A stretch of 64,000 nucleotides of DNA, from the NCBI GenBank assembly GCA_002256435.1, contig NKJC01000001.1, positions 248,001 to 312,000 of the forward strand, written 5' to 3'. Of the stretch, positions 35,289 to 44,606 are shown piece by piece. Below the pieces are notes generated by a model. It saw only the letters and a program-made list of their open reading frames with translations. It ran no database searches and was not told the DNA's origin. Source of the DNA: Chitinophagaceae bacterium BSSC1 (GTDB lineage Bacteria > Bacteroidota > Bacteroidia > Chitinophagales > Chitinophagaceae). A program made the translations under genes and the position numbers. Position 1 is the first letter of the stretch. Each line of letters starts with the position of its first letter.

Positions 35289-38273
35289 TTATTTGCGATT
35301 TGAATTATTGCGATAAAGTTCCAATTCTATAATGCTGATTTTTCCAGCCGAAGCTTTTTCATTGGTAGGAATGCCATCATCTAATTTTTTTCCGTTGATT
35401 TCCACCTGTTCTGTTTGTGTGGATTTGCTATTCCCCCAAAGCGCAATCCTTAATAAGGTACCTTGGTTGGGAGGCAATTGAATACTGGTATAACCCAAGC
35501 TCATTGCTGTATTGCCACGGTATAATTCTTTTCCATCTACACTAATGACTATAGGATAAGATCTTGTACGAAAATTATTTAGTTTCATCACAATTTCATC
35601 TACGGGCTGCGATTTACCTAAATCATATTCTATCCAAGCTGTCTCAAGTTTTCCATCATTTGACCAATCCGTTTTTTCGTTGTCATCAAAACTCAAAGAT
35701 GCATTGCTTGCATTAGCCCCTGCAGTAACAGCTTTAATTGCAATGGGTACCCTAGTTATTTGATAAGATGGCGTTAATGGGGTTGCCCCCTTATCTAAAA
35801 CGCTTTTTAATCCTTGATTAGGTAACACAGTAGCCAATCCATGTTGCACTTGGAAGGAAGTTGACTCAAGGGATAATTGGGTAGCTACTAAACCTGGTGA
35901 AACGGCTTTGATGGTAATTTTCCCAGGTATGGTACTAGACCTAATGATTACCCTATTGACCCCACATTCTACTGGCAATATTTTGGAAAGAATATAATTG
36001 TCCGGCCCCTGTGCCATTCCTCCACGCCACTTTGCAGGTCCTTCCATACTAAATGAAATTTCATTTAATGCCGTGGGACATCTATTCCCTTCTTTGTCTA
36101 CCACTTCTACTTCTATTAAGGCTAGATCGGCCGCATTGGCTTTAAAATCAACACCAGACTTAATTTGATGGAGCTTAATAGCAAAAGGATTGCCCGCAGT
36201 TTTGTGTTCAGCACTACAAACAGTTTTGTTTTGAGCATTGTATCCTACCGCTGTTATTTTTCCGGGAACCCATCTTACATTTTTAAAATAAAAAAGAAAT
36301 TGCTTAGTTCTTTTTCCAAACCCTATTGATTTCCCATTGACAAATAGTGCTACTTTATCCGCATTTGAAATTACCGTAATGTCTTTTACCACCCCATCTG
36401 CATAATTCCAATGACCAGGAATATGAATAGCGGGATGCTCTGTATCTACCCATCCATCCCAAATCACTTTGTGCGCATAGTATCCATCTTTGGGTATTCT
36501 CAAAGCATCAACTTCACCACTTCTTCTATAGTTTTCTGCACCCCTATAATGCGTATTACTTTCAGAGAATATAATATTTACGCCACCTGCATTAACTCTT
36601 TTACCTGTGCCGGGTCTTTCTTTCCAATAATCATACCATCTAACTACATTCTCAATAGCATGAGCGTCTTGGTTGTGATTATAGATACTGGCGTTTTCTC
36701 CTTTGTATAATGGCCCCTCTCCTTCTTTGTGATATGGAGGAGAATATGCATCCCAATATTTGCGTAACCCCTCGTCTCTAGAATATTCCATTTGCCATAA
36801 CGGCTTAGTAGCACTTTTATTGATGTATAACATTTCCCCACCATACTCTGCTGTTTTACTATCCAACATTTCTCTTGAACCAATGGCCCTTCCGCCATAT
36901 AGGTCAAAACTGTCTCTAATTGCAATCATTTCTTTCATGTGCAGCTCGCTAATGCCTTTATTTCCACACTCATAAAACACAATGCTGGGATTGTTTCTAT
37001 TATAAACAATGGCATCTCTCATAACTTCTAAACGTTGTTGCCACCTACGGCCATCAACATCTTTCTCTGAATCTCCGGCAGGCATGGCTTGCATGAGCCC
37101 CACTCGATCACAACTTTCCACGTCTTGTTTCCATGGCGTAACATGCATCCATCTGACCAAATTGGCATTGGAAGCCACCATCAGGTGATTGCTGTAATCA
37201 CTCATCCAAGCAGGAACAGATAAACCTATTGCAGGCCATTCATTGGTGGTTCGTTGGGCATATCCTTTTAGCTGAATAGGACGATTGTTCAAGGAAAGCA
37301 TTCCTTTTTCAAATGCTGTTTTTCTAAAGCCTGTGATTGTTTCTACTTCATCTACTGCTTTTCCATTGACTTTAACAATGGTCTGCAATTTATATAAATA
37401 GCCATAACCCCAACTCCAAAAATGGAGTCCTGTCATTTTTATATTGGTGCCAACTTGTTTGGTTTCACCTGCTAGAAGACTAGCATTTCCAGTTTCCATG
37501 GTTGAAACTAATTTTCCGGTAACATGATCAAACAGATTTACTTGAAACTGGATCATTTTGGAAGCTGCATGTTCATTTTTAATTTCAGTTTGCACATGAA
37601 TATTGGCAGATCCAGATGCTATGTCAAACTCATTGGCATATACATATACCCCGGTTGTTTTAAAACTTGAATACAGAGGTAATGTCTGGTAAATTTTTTC
37701 AGTAATATGTAAATAAGCATTCTTGTTTATTCCGCCATAGTTGGCATAAAAATTTTTATCATTCCATTGGAATCCACTCCTGGTAGCTATTTCATGGTAG
37801 TTCCAAGAATTATCAATCCGCACGGCTAATACATTATCGGCATCAAATAACACCGCTTTACTAATATCAAAGCCAAATGCCATAATCCCGTTCTCACTGA
37901 TTCCTATTGGTTGACCATTCAAATAAAAATTTCCAGCCTGTCTGATTCCTTCAAATTCCAAGAATACTTTTTTCCCTTTTTGTGATGGATCTAATTTAAA
38001 ATGTTTGCGATACCAACATATTCCCGTTCCAAGGTCTTGAATGGGTTTCTTAAAGGCATCATCCTCATTAAAAGCGTGGGGCAGACTAATAGACTTCCAG
38101 CCCTTTTCATCCATTTGAGTTTTCATAGCTAGACTATCATCGCCCATTTTAAATATCCAACCTGGGTTAAAATTATATTTGATTCTAGGCTTTACTACTG
38201 ATTGAGATTTCAATCCAATCATATTGCTTAATAGAATCAATTGCCCAATAAGTAGTAGTACTTGCTTTTTCAT
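35289..38273 (-). CDS. Exported glycoside hydrolase family 2 protein (beta-galactosidase-like, with DUF4982-type domain)
   Basis: The frame is open from 38357, but the ATG at 38273 gives a signal peptide (MKKQVLLLIGQLILLSNMIG); the upstream part crosses a terminator, so 38273 is chosen (994 residues). Domains in order: jelly-roll sugar-binding GH2 N domain with FKLDPSQKGKKVFLEFEGIR, an Ig-like domain, a TIM barrel (residues ~330-620), a DUF4982-like domain (VALFVNGKSIGFGKRTKQF), and a C-terminal galactose-binding-like domain. The likely nucleophile is Glu496 (QMEYSRDEG). At the acid/base site the usual G-N-E reads G-N-K (Lys439), with Glu435 four residues earlier (FYECGNKG). It follows the SusC/SusD genes and should act on an oligosaccharide they import. 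Confidence 0.88.
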   Translation of the reverse strand: MKKQVLLLIGQLILLSNMIGLKSQSVVKPRIKYNFNPGWIFKMGDDSLAMKTQMDEKGWKSISLPHAFNEDDAFKKPIQDLGTGICWYRKHFKLDPSQKGKKVFLEFEGIRQAGNFYLNGQPIGISENGIMAFGFDISKAVLFDADNVLAVRIDNSWNYHEIATRSGFQWNDKNFYANYGGINKNAYLHITEKIYQTLPLYSSFKTTGVYVYANEFDIASGSANIHVQTEIKNEHAASKMIQFQVNLFDHVTGKLVSTMETGNASLLAGETKQVGTNIKMTGLHFWSWGYGYLYKLQTIVKVNGKAVDEVETITGFRKTAFEKGMLSLNNRPIQLKGYAQRTTNEWPAIGLSVPAWMSDYSNHLMVASNANLVRWMHVTPWKQDVESCDRVGLMQAMPAGDSEKDVDGRRWQQRLEVMRDAIVYNRNNPSIVFYECGNKGISELHMKEMIAIRDSFDLYGGRAIGSREMLDSKTAEYGGEMLYINKSATKPLWQMEYSRDEGLRKYWDAYSPPYHKEGEGPLYKGENASIYNHNQDAHAIENVVRWYDYWKERPGTGKRVNAGGVNIIFSESNTHYRGAENYRRSGEVDALRIPKDGYYAHKVIWDGWVDTEHPAIHIPGHWNYADGVVKDITVISNADKVALFVNGKSIGFGKRTKQFLFYFKNVRWVPGKITAVGYNAQNKTVCSAEHKTAGNPFAIKLHQIKSGVDFKANAADLALIEVEVVDKEGNRCPTALNEISFSMEGPAKWRGGMAQGPDNYILSKILPVECGVNRVIIRSSTIPGKITIKAVSPGLVATQLSLESTSFQVQHGLATVLPNQGLKSVLDKGATPLTPSYQITRVPIAIKAVTAGANASNASLSFDDNEKTDWSNDGKLETAWIEYDLGKSQPVDEIVMKLNNFRTRSYPIVISVDGKELYRGNTAMSLGYTSIQLPPNQGTLLRIALWGNSKSTQTEQVEINGKKLDDGIPTNEKASAGKISIIELELYRNNSNRK

Positions 38274-38290
38274 AATCAAACTTCTATAAA

Positions 38291-38315
38291 AAAAGGCAGT
38301 CAATTGACTGCCTTT
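38291..38315 (-). terminator. Terminator hairpin between susD and the GH2 gene
   Basis: AAAGGCAGTCAA and TTGACTGCCTTT form a perfect 24-bp palindrome (38292-38315). On the minus strand it is followed by a run of seven T residues. It lies in the 70-bp gap between the SusD stop and the GH2 start, within what would otherwise be one operon. Confidence 0.85.
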
Positions 38316-38343
38316 AAAAAAACTATTGAAATTCATACTCAAA

Positions 38344-39840
38344 TTAATATCCAGCATTCTGTGTATACAACCCAGACCTAGTATCTAGTTCTGCTTGTGG
38401 AACAGGATAGATAATATAATTCTTATTAAACGGCTGCATTTGCTTTAACACGTCTTCAGTTGTAATCCACGCAGGAATAGTGGTTTCAATAGTACCACTA
38501 CGTACCAAGTCATGCCAGCGACTACCTTCATTTCCAAACTCTTTTCTACGCTCTGCAAATAATTGCGCCAAAGTAACTCCTGTAGCTGCACCTGTAATAC
38601 CTGCTCTATTTCGAACCTGTGTTACAATTGCGTCAACATCTGCTTGTGTACCACCTGTAGCTCCTCTAAGAATACATTCTGCTTTTAACAACAAAACATC
38701 GGTGTAGCGGCTAACTATAAAGTTGATGGGCCAGTCTGTACGCACAGCTGGAATCTTGGTAATATCAATCCATTTTTTCTCAAAAGAACGTGTTTCTGTA
38801 ATCCCATTATAAGTGAATCCAGTTTGAATGTAAAATGGTTTGCGAAGATCTGCAGCTGCAAAAGCATTTAAGAAGTCTGTAGAAACAGGTCTAATCAACA
38901 ATCCACCTTGAATAGCTTTGCCCAGAGATAAGAACCAGTTATCTGGAACTGTAATCCAAGGAAATGTAGCACCTACTGCAGGGCTAAGACCATTTACATA
39001 TTGCACGTCAAAAATTACTTCTGAATTATTCTCATTGGTGAAAGAGAAGATATTGGCATAACTAGCACCAAATGCATATTTGTTAGAAGCAATAATTTCA
39101 TTCAATAAAGTTAAAGCTTGGTTCCACTCAGACACGCCAAGTCCTGGTCCGTTAATTCCGTAGGAAGCGCCAGAACGAGTCATATACACCAAGGCCAAGA
39201 TTGATTTTGCAGCCCATTTAGTAGCCCTTCCCTTGTCACCAGCCGCAGCATATACATCAGGTAAATTGGCACTTGCAAATTGTAAATCCGATATAATTTG
39301 CGCATACACTTCAGGTACTGTGTTTCTTTTCAAAGAAGCTGCTTCTGTTGCAGTTAATGGATGGTCTGTTAAAGGTACTTCTCCAAAATAACGAACTAGG
39401 TCAAAATAATAGAAAGCACGCAAGAACTTAGCTTCTGCCTCAATCTGAGTTTTTAAAGATGCAGGAGAAATCACAGCACCTTTTGCAGCAATTTGCTCCA
39501 GCAAAGAGTTGGCACGATAGATACCATTGAAATTGGCATTCCAAGCTTCCACCACATAGACATTACCACTGATGGTTTTCTGGAAATTATTAATGGGCTC
39601 CCAGTCACGAGGACCATCGGCGGTAGCGTATAAATTATCTGACCTTGTTTCAGACAGGTTAATCAATCTGTCTGGATAACCTTTAAGGTCATTGTAAACT
39701 GCATTAATACCATTGACAAACTCACTGGTTTGTGAATAAAAAGTGGCTGTTGTAGCTGAAGACAATGGAATCTGGTCAAGTTTCTTTTCACAAGAGACCA
39801 AAACCATCAGTGTTGATATAAGAAAACATATTTTTTTCAT
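38344..39840 (-). CDS. SusD/RagB-family nutrient-binding outer-membrane lipoprotein
   Basis: SusD proteins are surface lipoproteins that cap a SusC channel and bind glycans. The ATG at 39840 is chosen because it gives a lipoprotein signal (MKKICFLISTLMVLVSC, with the lipid Cys); another ATG lies nine bases upstream. Family features are EKKLDQIPLSS after the Cys, the TPR-like helices (AEAKFLRAFYYFDLVRYFGEVPLTD), and the C-terminal region RRKEFGNEGSRWHDLVRSG and NYIIYPVPQAEL. About 498 residues, normal length. It is 13-22 bp downstream of the SusC gene and followed by a terminator and a GH2 gene. Confidence 0.96.
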   Translation of the reverse strand: MKKICFLISTLMVLVSCEKKLDQIPLSSATTATFYSQTSEFVNGINAVYNDLKGYPDRLINLSETRSDNLYATADGPRDWEPINNFQKTISGNVYVVEAWNANFNGIYRANSLLEQIAAKGAVISPASLKTQIEAEAKFLRAFYYFDLVRYFGEVPLTDHPLTATEAASLKRNTVPEVYAQIISDLQFASANLPDVYAAAGDKGRATKWAAKSILALVYMTRSGASYGINGPGLGVSEWNQALTLLNEIIASNKYAFGASYANIFSFTNENNSEVIFDVQYVNGLSPAVGATFPWITVPDNWFLSLGKAIQGGLLIRPVSTDFLNAFAAADLRKPFYIQTGFTYNGITETRSFEKKWIDITKIPAVRTDWPINFIVSRYTDVLLLKAECILRGATGGTQADVDAIVTQVRNRAGITGAATGVTLAQLFAERRKEFGNEGSRWHDLVRSGTIETTIPAWITTEDVLKQMQPFNKNYIIYPVPQAELDTRSGLYTQNAGY

Positions 39841-39861
39841 GATAGTCATTTTTGGGGTTGA

Positions 39862-42800
39862 TTAAAATGTGAAGTTCAAACCAAAGATGAAAGACTTTGG
39901 AATGGGCAATCCACCATAGTCAGATGCTTCAGGAAAAGCAGAGCTTCCACTTACGTCAGTATTGATGGCTTCAGGATTAAATCCACCCTTGTATTTGTCG
40001 TAACCAAAGAAATTTTCCAATGAAAGATAAGCGCGTGCAGATTGGATTAATTTCCCTTTGAATACTTGTCCAAAATTGTAACCCAGCGTAATATTTCTAA
40101 TACGCAAGTAATCTGAAGAGTACATCCAATCTGTATTCTTAATTCTACCAAAAGTAGAATATGCCTTACTAATAACACCTGCACCAGGATTAGCTGCTGA
40201 AATCCAACGGTCTCTATAAGTTCCTAATGCATTATCGGTAAATCCTTGTCCGGTTCTTCCCAAAGCCCTACCTAACAAAGAATACAATTGACCACCGTTT
40301 TGTCCTTGGATCAAGATACTCAAATCAAATCCTTTGTATTTGAATGTATTAGTAATACCCCAAACATAATCAGGAGTAGGTTTACCTACAATCATACGGT
40401 CATTTGCGTCAATAGTTCCATCGCCATTGGCGTCAAAATATTTAGGATCTCCTTCAGTTTCACCAGCCATGATGGGTGATTTTTTAGCAATATCGTCTGC
40501 AGTAAGAATGCCTAATTGCTTCACTACAAAAATGCTATACATAGGATCTCCAATTCTCAGGATACTATGGTTAATATCTAAAGAAGAAGGAATCAAAATT
40601 TGAGACTGTCCGCCTGGCAAGCTCACCAATTTGTTGGTATTATGACTCAGGTTTACAGAAGTAGACCACTCAAATGCGCCAACCATATTTTTGCTAGACA
40701 CTTGCAATTCCCATCCATTGTTTCTGGCACTACCGGCATTACTCAAATAAGTACTAAAACCAGTAGCAGCCAAAATTGGAACGTTTAATAATAAATCAGT
40801 ACTCAACCTGGTATAATAATCAAATGATACTGATAATCTGTTTTTCAAAACAGTCAGGTCAAAACCTGCATCAAATGTTTCTGACTTTTCCCAAGCCAAA
40901 TCTGGATTGGTGATGCTATTAGGCGCTTGACCAATTGCTGCTACACCATTGAAAGTATAGTTAAAAGTTCCAAGGGTACTTATGGTACTATAGTTACCAA
41001 TATTGTAGTTACCAGATTTACCCCAGCTTGCTCTCAATTTCAAATCATTGATGGCAGTAACTTTTTTCATAAAGTCTTCTTCACTCACTCTCCATCCAAG
41101 AGAAGCAGATGGGAACAAGCCCCAACGTGTATTTGAACCAAATCTAGAAGAACCATCACGGCGCATACTAGCAGTAAGCATATACTTATTGCGATAGCTA
41201 TATTGTAGTCTTCCAAAATAAGAGATCAATACATTTCTAGCTTCATTGGTATTTCCAGTTACTCCATTGGCATCTGATAAAGTGGTAATGGCATTGCCAC
41301 GGAATCCGCCAACAGAAGACATAGTCACTGCATCAATTTTATCTACGTTATAAGACTGACCCAATAAAACAGAAACATCATGTGCACCAGCAAATGTTTT
41401 GTTGTAAGACAAGGTGTTTTCATTTACAAAAGTCTGTTTCCTGTAACTATTATAAGACCCAGATGTTAGCGTTGATCCACCACCACTTGCTGGAGCAGCC
41501 TGCCTAGTTAATACAGAACTTGCTACTACATAGGGAACATAGGATTTGCTGTTATTATCCGTATTGTCAAAGTTGACAGTAGTCTTAAAATTCAAACCAC
41601 TGATAATTTGGTATTCACCATACAATGAGGCGATGGTTCTAAAACGCTTTGTTTCACCAAGAATATTCTGCAATTTACCAATGGGACTATTGGGAGATAC
41701 ACTCCAACGGTATTGACCATTATTACCCACATTGGGATACAATCCCATAGTATCTTCTTGCACTGGAGAGAAGCTCACCATTTGGTGTAGGATATTATCC
41801 TTGCCTTCAACACCTGGATCATTGTTTACAGAATAACTTGGCGCAACGTTCATACCAATCTTAATCTTTCTGCTCACATTGGCTTCTATGTTGGCCCTAA
41901 CAGAATAAGAGGTAAAATCAGTGTTGATGACCATACCTTCTTGACGGGCATAGTTTCCAGAGATATAGTATTTCACAAACTCATTACCTCCTGTTGCAGA
42001 AAGCTGATGATTCTGACCCATTCCTTTTCTGAAAGCAGCATCTTGCCAATCAATATAATTCAAACCTGGATGACCAGGTGTATTCCATCTGTCATCACCC
42101 ATAAAGGATGTATTCACCGTACCAACAGGCAAACCCAACACTACTCTACGTTGGTCATAAGTTTGAGACGCCGTTCTTGCAGGACCTGCTGCTGGAGAAG
42201 AAGCTACCCATTGGGCATCAATCATTTCTTTTGCACGAGTTACCCATTCATCAGGGCTTAACATATCTAATTTGCGACTTCTTTCAATATAGCCTACATA
42301 ACTATTCAAAGTAATTTTTGCTTTGCCATTTTGGCCTTTCTTGGTTGTAATCAGGACAACACCATTTGCAGCCCTAGATCCATAAATAGAAGCTGCAGCA
42401 GCATCTTTTAATACTTGAATTGATTCAATATCATTAGGGTTAATATTGTCTAAAGGATTACCTTGACCAAAGTTACCTGAACCATTTGGAGCAGCAGTGG
42501 CCAAAGGAAATCCGTCTACAACATACAAGGGTTCACTACCTGCGGTAATGGAACCAGTACCACGTACTTGCACACTAAATCCTTTTCCTAATCCACCACT
42601 GGTTTGCTTAACCGTAACACCGGCCATTTGACCAACCAGTGCCTGATCCACCCTTAGAATGGGTCTTTCATCTAGGTTCTTGGCGTCAAAATTAGAGACC
42701 GCACCTGTTACATTGCGTTTCTTCTGGGTACCATAACCTACTACCACTACTTCATCTAAATTATTGGTAGATTTTTGGAGCAAAACAGTAAAATTAGTTC

Positions 42801-43092
42801 TGTTGGCTGTTCCAGCTTCTTGGTCAGCAAAGCCAATAGAACTGATAACCAGCGTGGCTTTTGCGGGAACACTCAGACTAAAAGAACCATCAGCTTTGGT
42901 TGCTGTTTTTTCGGTTCCGTTTTTCACTTGAACCGTAGCACCTTCTAAAGGATTACCGGATGGATCCGTGACTTTCCCTGTTACTTGGGTTTTAGTAGTT
43001 TGGCTAAAGGATGAATGAGGACTTACTAGGAGTCCCAACAAGAATAGTGTTATAAAAACACAGTTACGCCAGAGGCGTGATGGCAGCTTCAT
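39862..43092 (-). CDS. SusC/RagA-family TonB-linked outer-membrane transporter
   Basis: The 1076-residue protein has a signal peptide ending in SFSQ, a carboxypeptidase-D-like regulatory domain (VTGKVTDPSGNPLEGATVQV, residues ~37-110), the family's TonB/plug motif LDEVVVVGYGTQKKRNVTGA, a plug domain with VDGFPLATA and IESIQVLKDAAAASIYGSRAANGVVLITT, and a large barrel ending in FIFGLNFTF. It imports a glycan or peptide together with the SusD lipoprotein encoded 13-22 bp downstream. No ECF sigma factor, anti-sigma or hybrid two-component gene is nearby, so regulation is not visible in this window. The substrate is unknown; the GH2 gene suggests a beta-linked galacto- or glucuronyl-type glycan. 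Confidence 0.97.
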   Translation of the reverse strand: MKLPSRLWRNCVFITLFLLGLLVSPHSSFSQTTKTQVTGKVTDPSGNPLEGATVQVKNGTEKTATKADGSFSLSVPAKATLVISSIGFADQEAGTANRTNFTVLLQKSTNNLDEVVVVGYGTQKKRNVTGAVSNFDAKNLDERPILRVDQALVGQMAGVTVKQTSGGLGKGFSVQVRGTGSITAGSEPLYVVDGFPLATAAPNGSGNFGQGNPLDNINPNDIESIQVLKDAAAASIYGSRAANGVVLITTKKGQNGKAKITLNSYVGYIERSRKLDMLSPDEWVTRAKEMIDAQWVASSPAAGPARTASQTYDQRRVVLGLPVGTVNTSFMGDDRWNTPGHPGLNYIDWQDAAFRKGMGQNHQLSATGGNEFVKYYISGNYARQEGMVINTDFTSYSVRANIEANVSRKIKIGMNVAPSYSVNNDPGVEGKDNILHQMVSFSPVQEDTMGLYPNVGNNGQYRWSVSPNSPIGKLQNILGETKRFRTIASLYGEYQIISGLNFKTTVNFDNTDNNSKSYVPYVVASSVLTRQAAPASGGGSTLTSGSYNSYRKQTFVNENTLSYNKTFAGAHDVSVLLGQSYNVDKIDAVTMSSVGGFRGNAITTLSDANGVTGNTNEARNVLISYFGRLQYSYRNKYMLTASMRRDGSSRFGSNTRWGLFPSASLGWRVSEEDFMKKVTAINDLKLRASWGKSGNYNIGNYSTISTLGTFNYTFNGVAAIGQAPNSITNPDLAWEKSETFDAGFDLTVLKNRLSVSFDYYTRLSTDLLLNVPILAATGFSTYLSNAGSARNNGWELQVSSKNMVGAFEWSTSVNLSHNTNKLVSLPGGQSQILIPSSLDINHSILRIGDPMYSIFVVKQLGILTADDIAKKSPIMAGETEGDPKYFDANGDGTIDANDRMIVGKPTPDYVWGITNTFKYKGFDLSILIQGQNGGQLYSLLGRALGRTGQGFTDNALGTYRDRWISAANPGAGVISKAYSTFGRIKNTDWMYSSDYLRIRNITLGYNFGQVFKGKLIQSARAYLSLENFFGYDKYKGGFNPEAINTDVSGSSAFPEASDYGGLPIPKSFIFGLNFTF

Positions 43093-43274
43093 AAAGCAAT
43101 CGTTTGGTTTTTAAAAAGAAAATGGCAGTGCTTGAGGCACCCTTTAAAAATAGATTTGTTAATAAAGGGTACTATCCTGTACAATACTGCTAATTCCTAA
43201 AAAATGACTCAAGAAGGCGATTTCGAGGCATTTTTTACGTACGGGAACGATTGCGTAATTTGAGGTGTTTGTGG

Positions 43275-43282
43275 CAAAAATA
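43275..43282 (-). promoter_or_regulatory. Possible -7 promoter element of the susC operon
   Basis: Read on the minus strand this is TATTTTTG, an exact TAnnTTTG match, with a TTTTG 26 bases further upstream (43309-43312). It would give a leader of about 180 bases before susC. That leader holds a small GTGC/GCAC stem followed by T-rich sequence near 43110-43135 and a CCCTTTA/TAAAGGG stem at 43140-43168, which could be attenuator-like. Confidence 0.35.
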
Positions 43283-43328
43283 ATATCGGGTTAAGTTAAA
43301 ATCCTCCACAAAACTGGCTTACTTGTTT

Positions 43329-43883
43329 TTAACTCACAGGAAAAGCAACCGAAAAACTCATTTTCATTTCATTAGAGGTTTTCACCATCATCAAAGAAGG
43401 TCTTTCAAGATTAAAGTCCTCTATTAGTAGGATAAATGCGCCAGTAATTACTCTAGATTTTGCAACAGTTTTGGATTGGGCTTTAAAACTAATTTCCTTT
43501 GTTATATTATGAAAACTGATTTTACCCTGCACTTCTAGTTCAGTCCCATTATCCTTTACTTGGGTACTCACAAAAGATACACTGGGGTATTTAATAGCTT
43601 CTGTGATTTCTAATAAATGGGAATCTCTGTTAGAGTTCTTAGAGTCAAAACTGGAAACTTTAGCAACTAATGCCACTTTCTGAATCAAGCCGTTTTGGGA
43701 GTCATATTGCACCACCCCATCCACTTCTTTTGAAACACCGTCCCACTCATGCATGGGGTGAGACATATGGTAAGTTAGACTAGTATTGGCTTTGTCAAAA
43801 CGGACAGATTTAATAGGATCTACTTTAAAGGCAGTAGATACAAATAGCACGCAAGCCAGTAGGCAAATAGAAATTATTTTCAT
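43329..43883 (-). CDS. YceI-family periplasmic lipid-binding protein
   Basis: YceI proteins are lipocalin-like barrels that bind isoprenoid or other lipids. The 184-residue protein has a signal peptide (MKIISICLLACVLFVSTAFK) and typical motifs: KANTSLTYHMSHPMHEWDG, VALVAKVSSFDSKNSNRDSHLLE, AIKYPSVSFVST and EVQGKISFHNITKEISF. Length fits a single domain. It is nine bases downstream of a gene for a b561-like four-helix membrane protein, the same partner type as in the E. coli yceI-yceJ pair, so a role in quinone or redox lipid handling is plausible but not proven. Confidence 0.92.
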   Translation of the reverse strand: MKIISICLLACVLFVSTAFKVDPIKSVRFDKANTSLTYHMSHPMHEWDGVSKEVDGVVQYDSQNGLIQKVALVAKVSSFDSKNSNRDSHLLEITEAIKYPSVSFVSTQVKDNGTELEVQGKISFHNITKEISFKAQSKTVAKSRVITGAFILLIEDFNLERPSLMMVKTSNEMKMSFSVAFPVS

Positions 43884-43892
43884 GACTTGGCT

Positions 43893-44510
43893 TTAAAATT
43901 TAATCACCACCATGGCAGCGGCAAATGAGGCAAAAGTGGTATAGGCTGCTGCGCGATGGTAGGGTTTTAAACTTGGATTGTGTTCTAATTGTGATGCCAA
44001 GATATTGGTGGCCAACATGCCCGTTAAATGCACTACGGCTAACCATTTGTGCAATCTAATAGAACTTACGCCTTTGTCTCTTTGAACCAATGGCGGAGGT
44101 GCAAACAAACTAGAAATGGCGGCTAACGAATAGGTTGCATTTACAGCAAATCCTAAAGCTTCATGCGTTTCTTTCAAACCTCTATCGCCAGGATTGTCAT
44201 ACAGTTTGGCACCAACAATTCCTTGACCAATAAATCCTGCAAGGGTAGCAAATCCAAACACCTGATGAGCTACTAACATGGATCTTCTAGTTTTCATATC
44301 GCGCAAGCGAATTTCTGGCGTAACTGTTTTTCCGCCCCTCAATAACCCATGTTCACCCCAAGCCCATCGTTGGGTAAAAAGCATTTTCTTAGGAAATAAT
44401 TCCTGAGTTTGATTAGAACTTGTCTGTAAACTGGCTAATAAGCTATCGGTTTGTGCTTGAACTTGATGAAATACACACAAAAAGATAAGAACGGTAATGA
44501 ACTGTTTCAT
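43893..44510 (-). CDS. Four-helix membrane protein with conserved histidines, cytochrome b561-like
   Basis: After a signal peptide (MKQFITVLIFLCVFHQVQAQ; the ATG at 44510 is preferred over one nine bases upstream) the protein has a ~65-residue soluble part and then four hydrophobic helices (from SMLVAHQVFGFATLAGFIGQ to FASFAAAMVVIKF). Histidines recur at helix ends (AHQVFG, THEALGF, RLHKWLAVVHLTG, PYHRAAAY), as in di-heme cytochrome b561 proteins. It is not a standard b561 by sequence that I can name. The gene is directly upstream of yceI (nine bases). Heme binding is an inference from the His pattern and the yceI partner. Confidence 0.6.
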   Translation of the reverse strand: MKQFITVLIFLCVFHQVQAQTDSLLASLQTSSNQTQELFPKKMLFTQRWAWGEHGLLRGGKTVTPEIRLRDMKTRRSMLVAHQVFGFATLAGFIGQGIVGAKLYDNPGDRGLKETHEALGFAVNATYSLAAISSLFAPPPLVQRDKGVSSIRLHKWLAVVHLTGMLATNILASQLEHNPSLKPYHRAAAYTTFASFAAAMVVIKF

Positions 44511-44606
44511 CTGGGGCATTTAAAGTATGATACCATCTAGGAGCTAAGTTCTGAATGGTATCACAATTTAAACTAAGTATTTCACAATGAACCAGTTAAA
44601 AAAGAA

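Noticed and set aside
38274..38357. Upstream extension of the GH2 protein
   Set aside because: It would cross the terminator hairpin and hide the clear signal peptide that starts at 38273.
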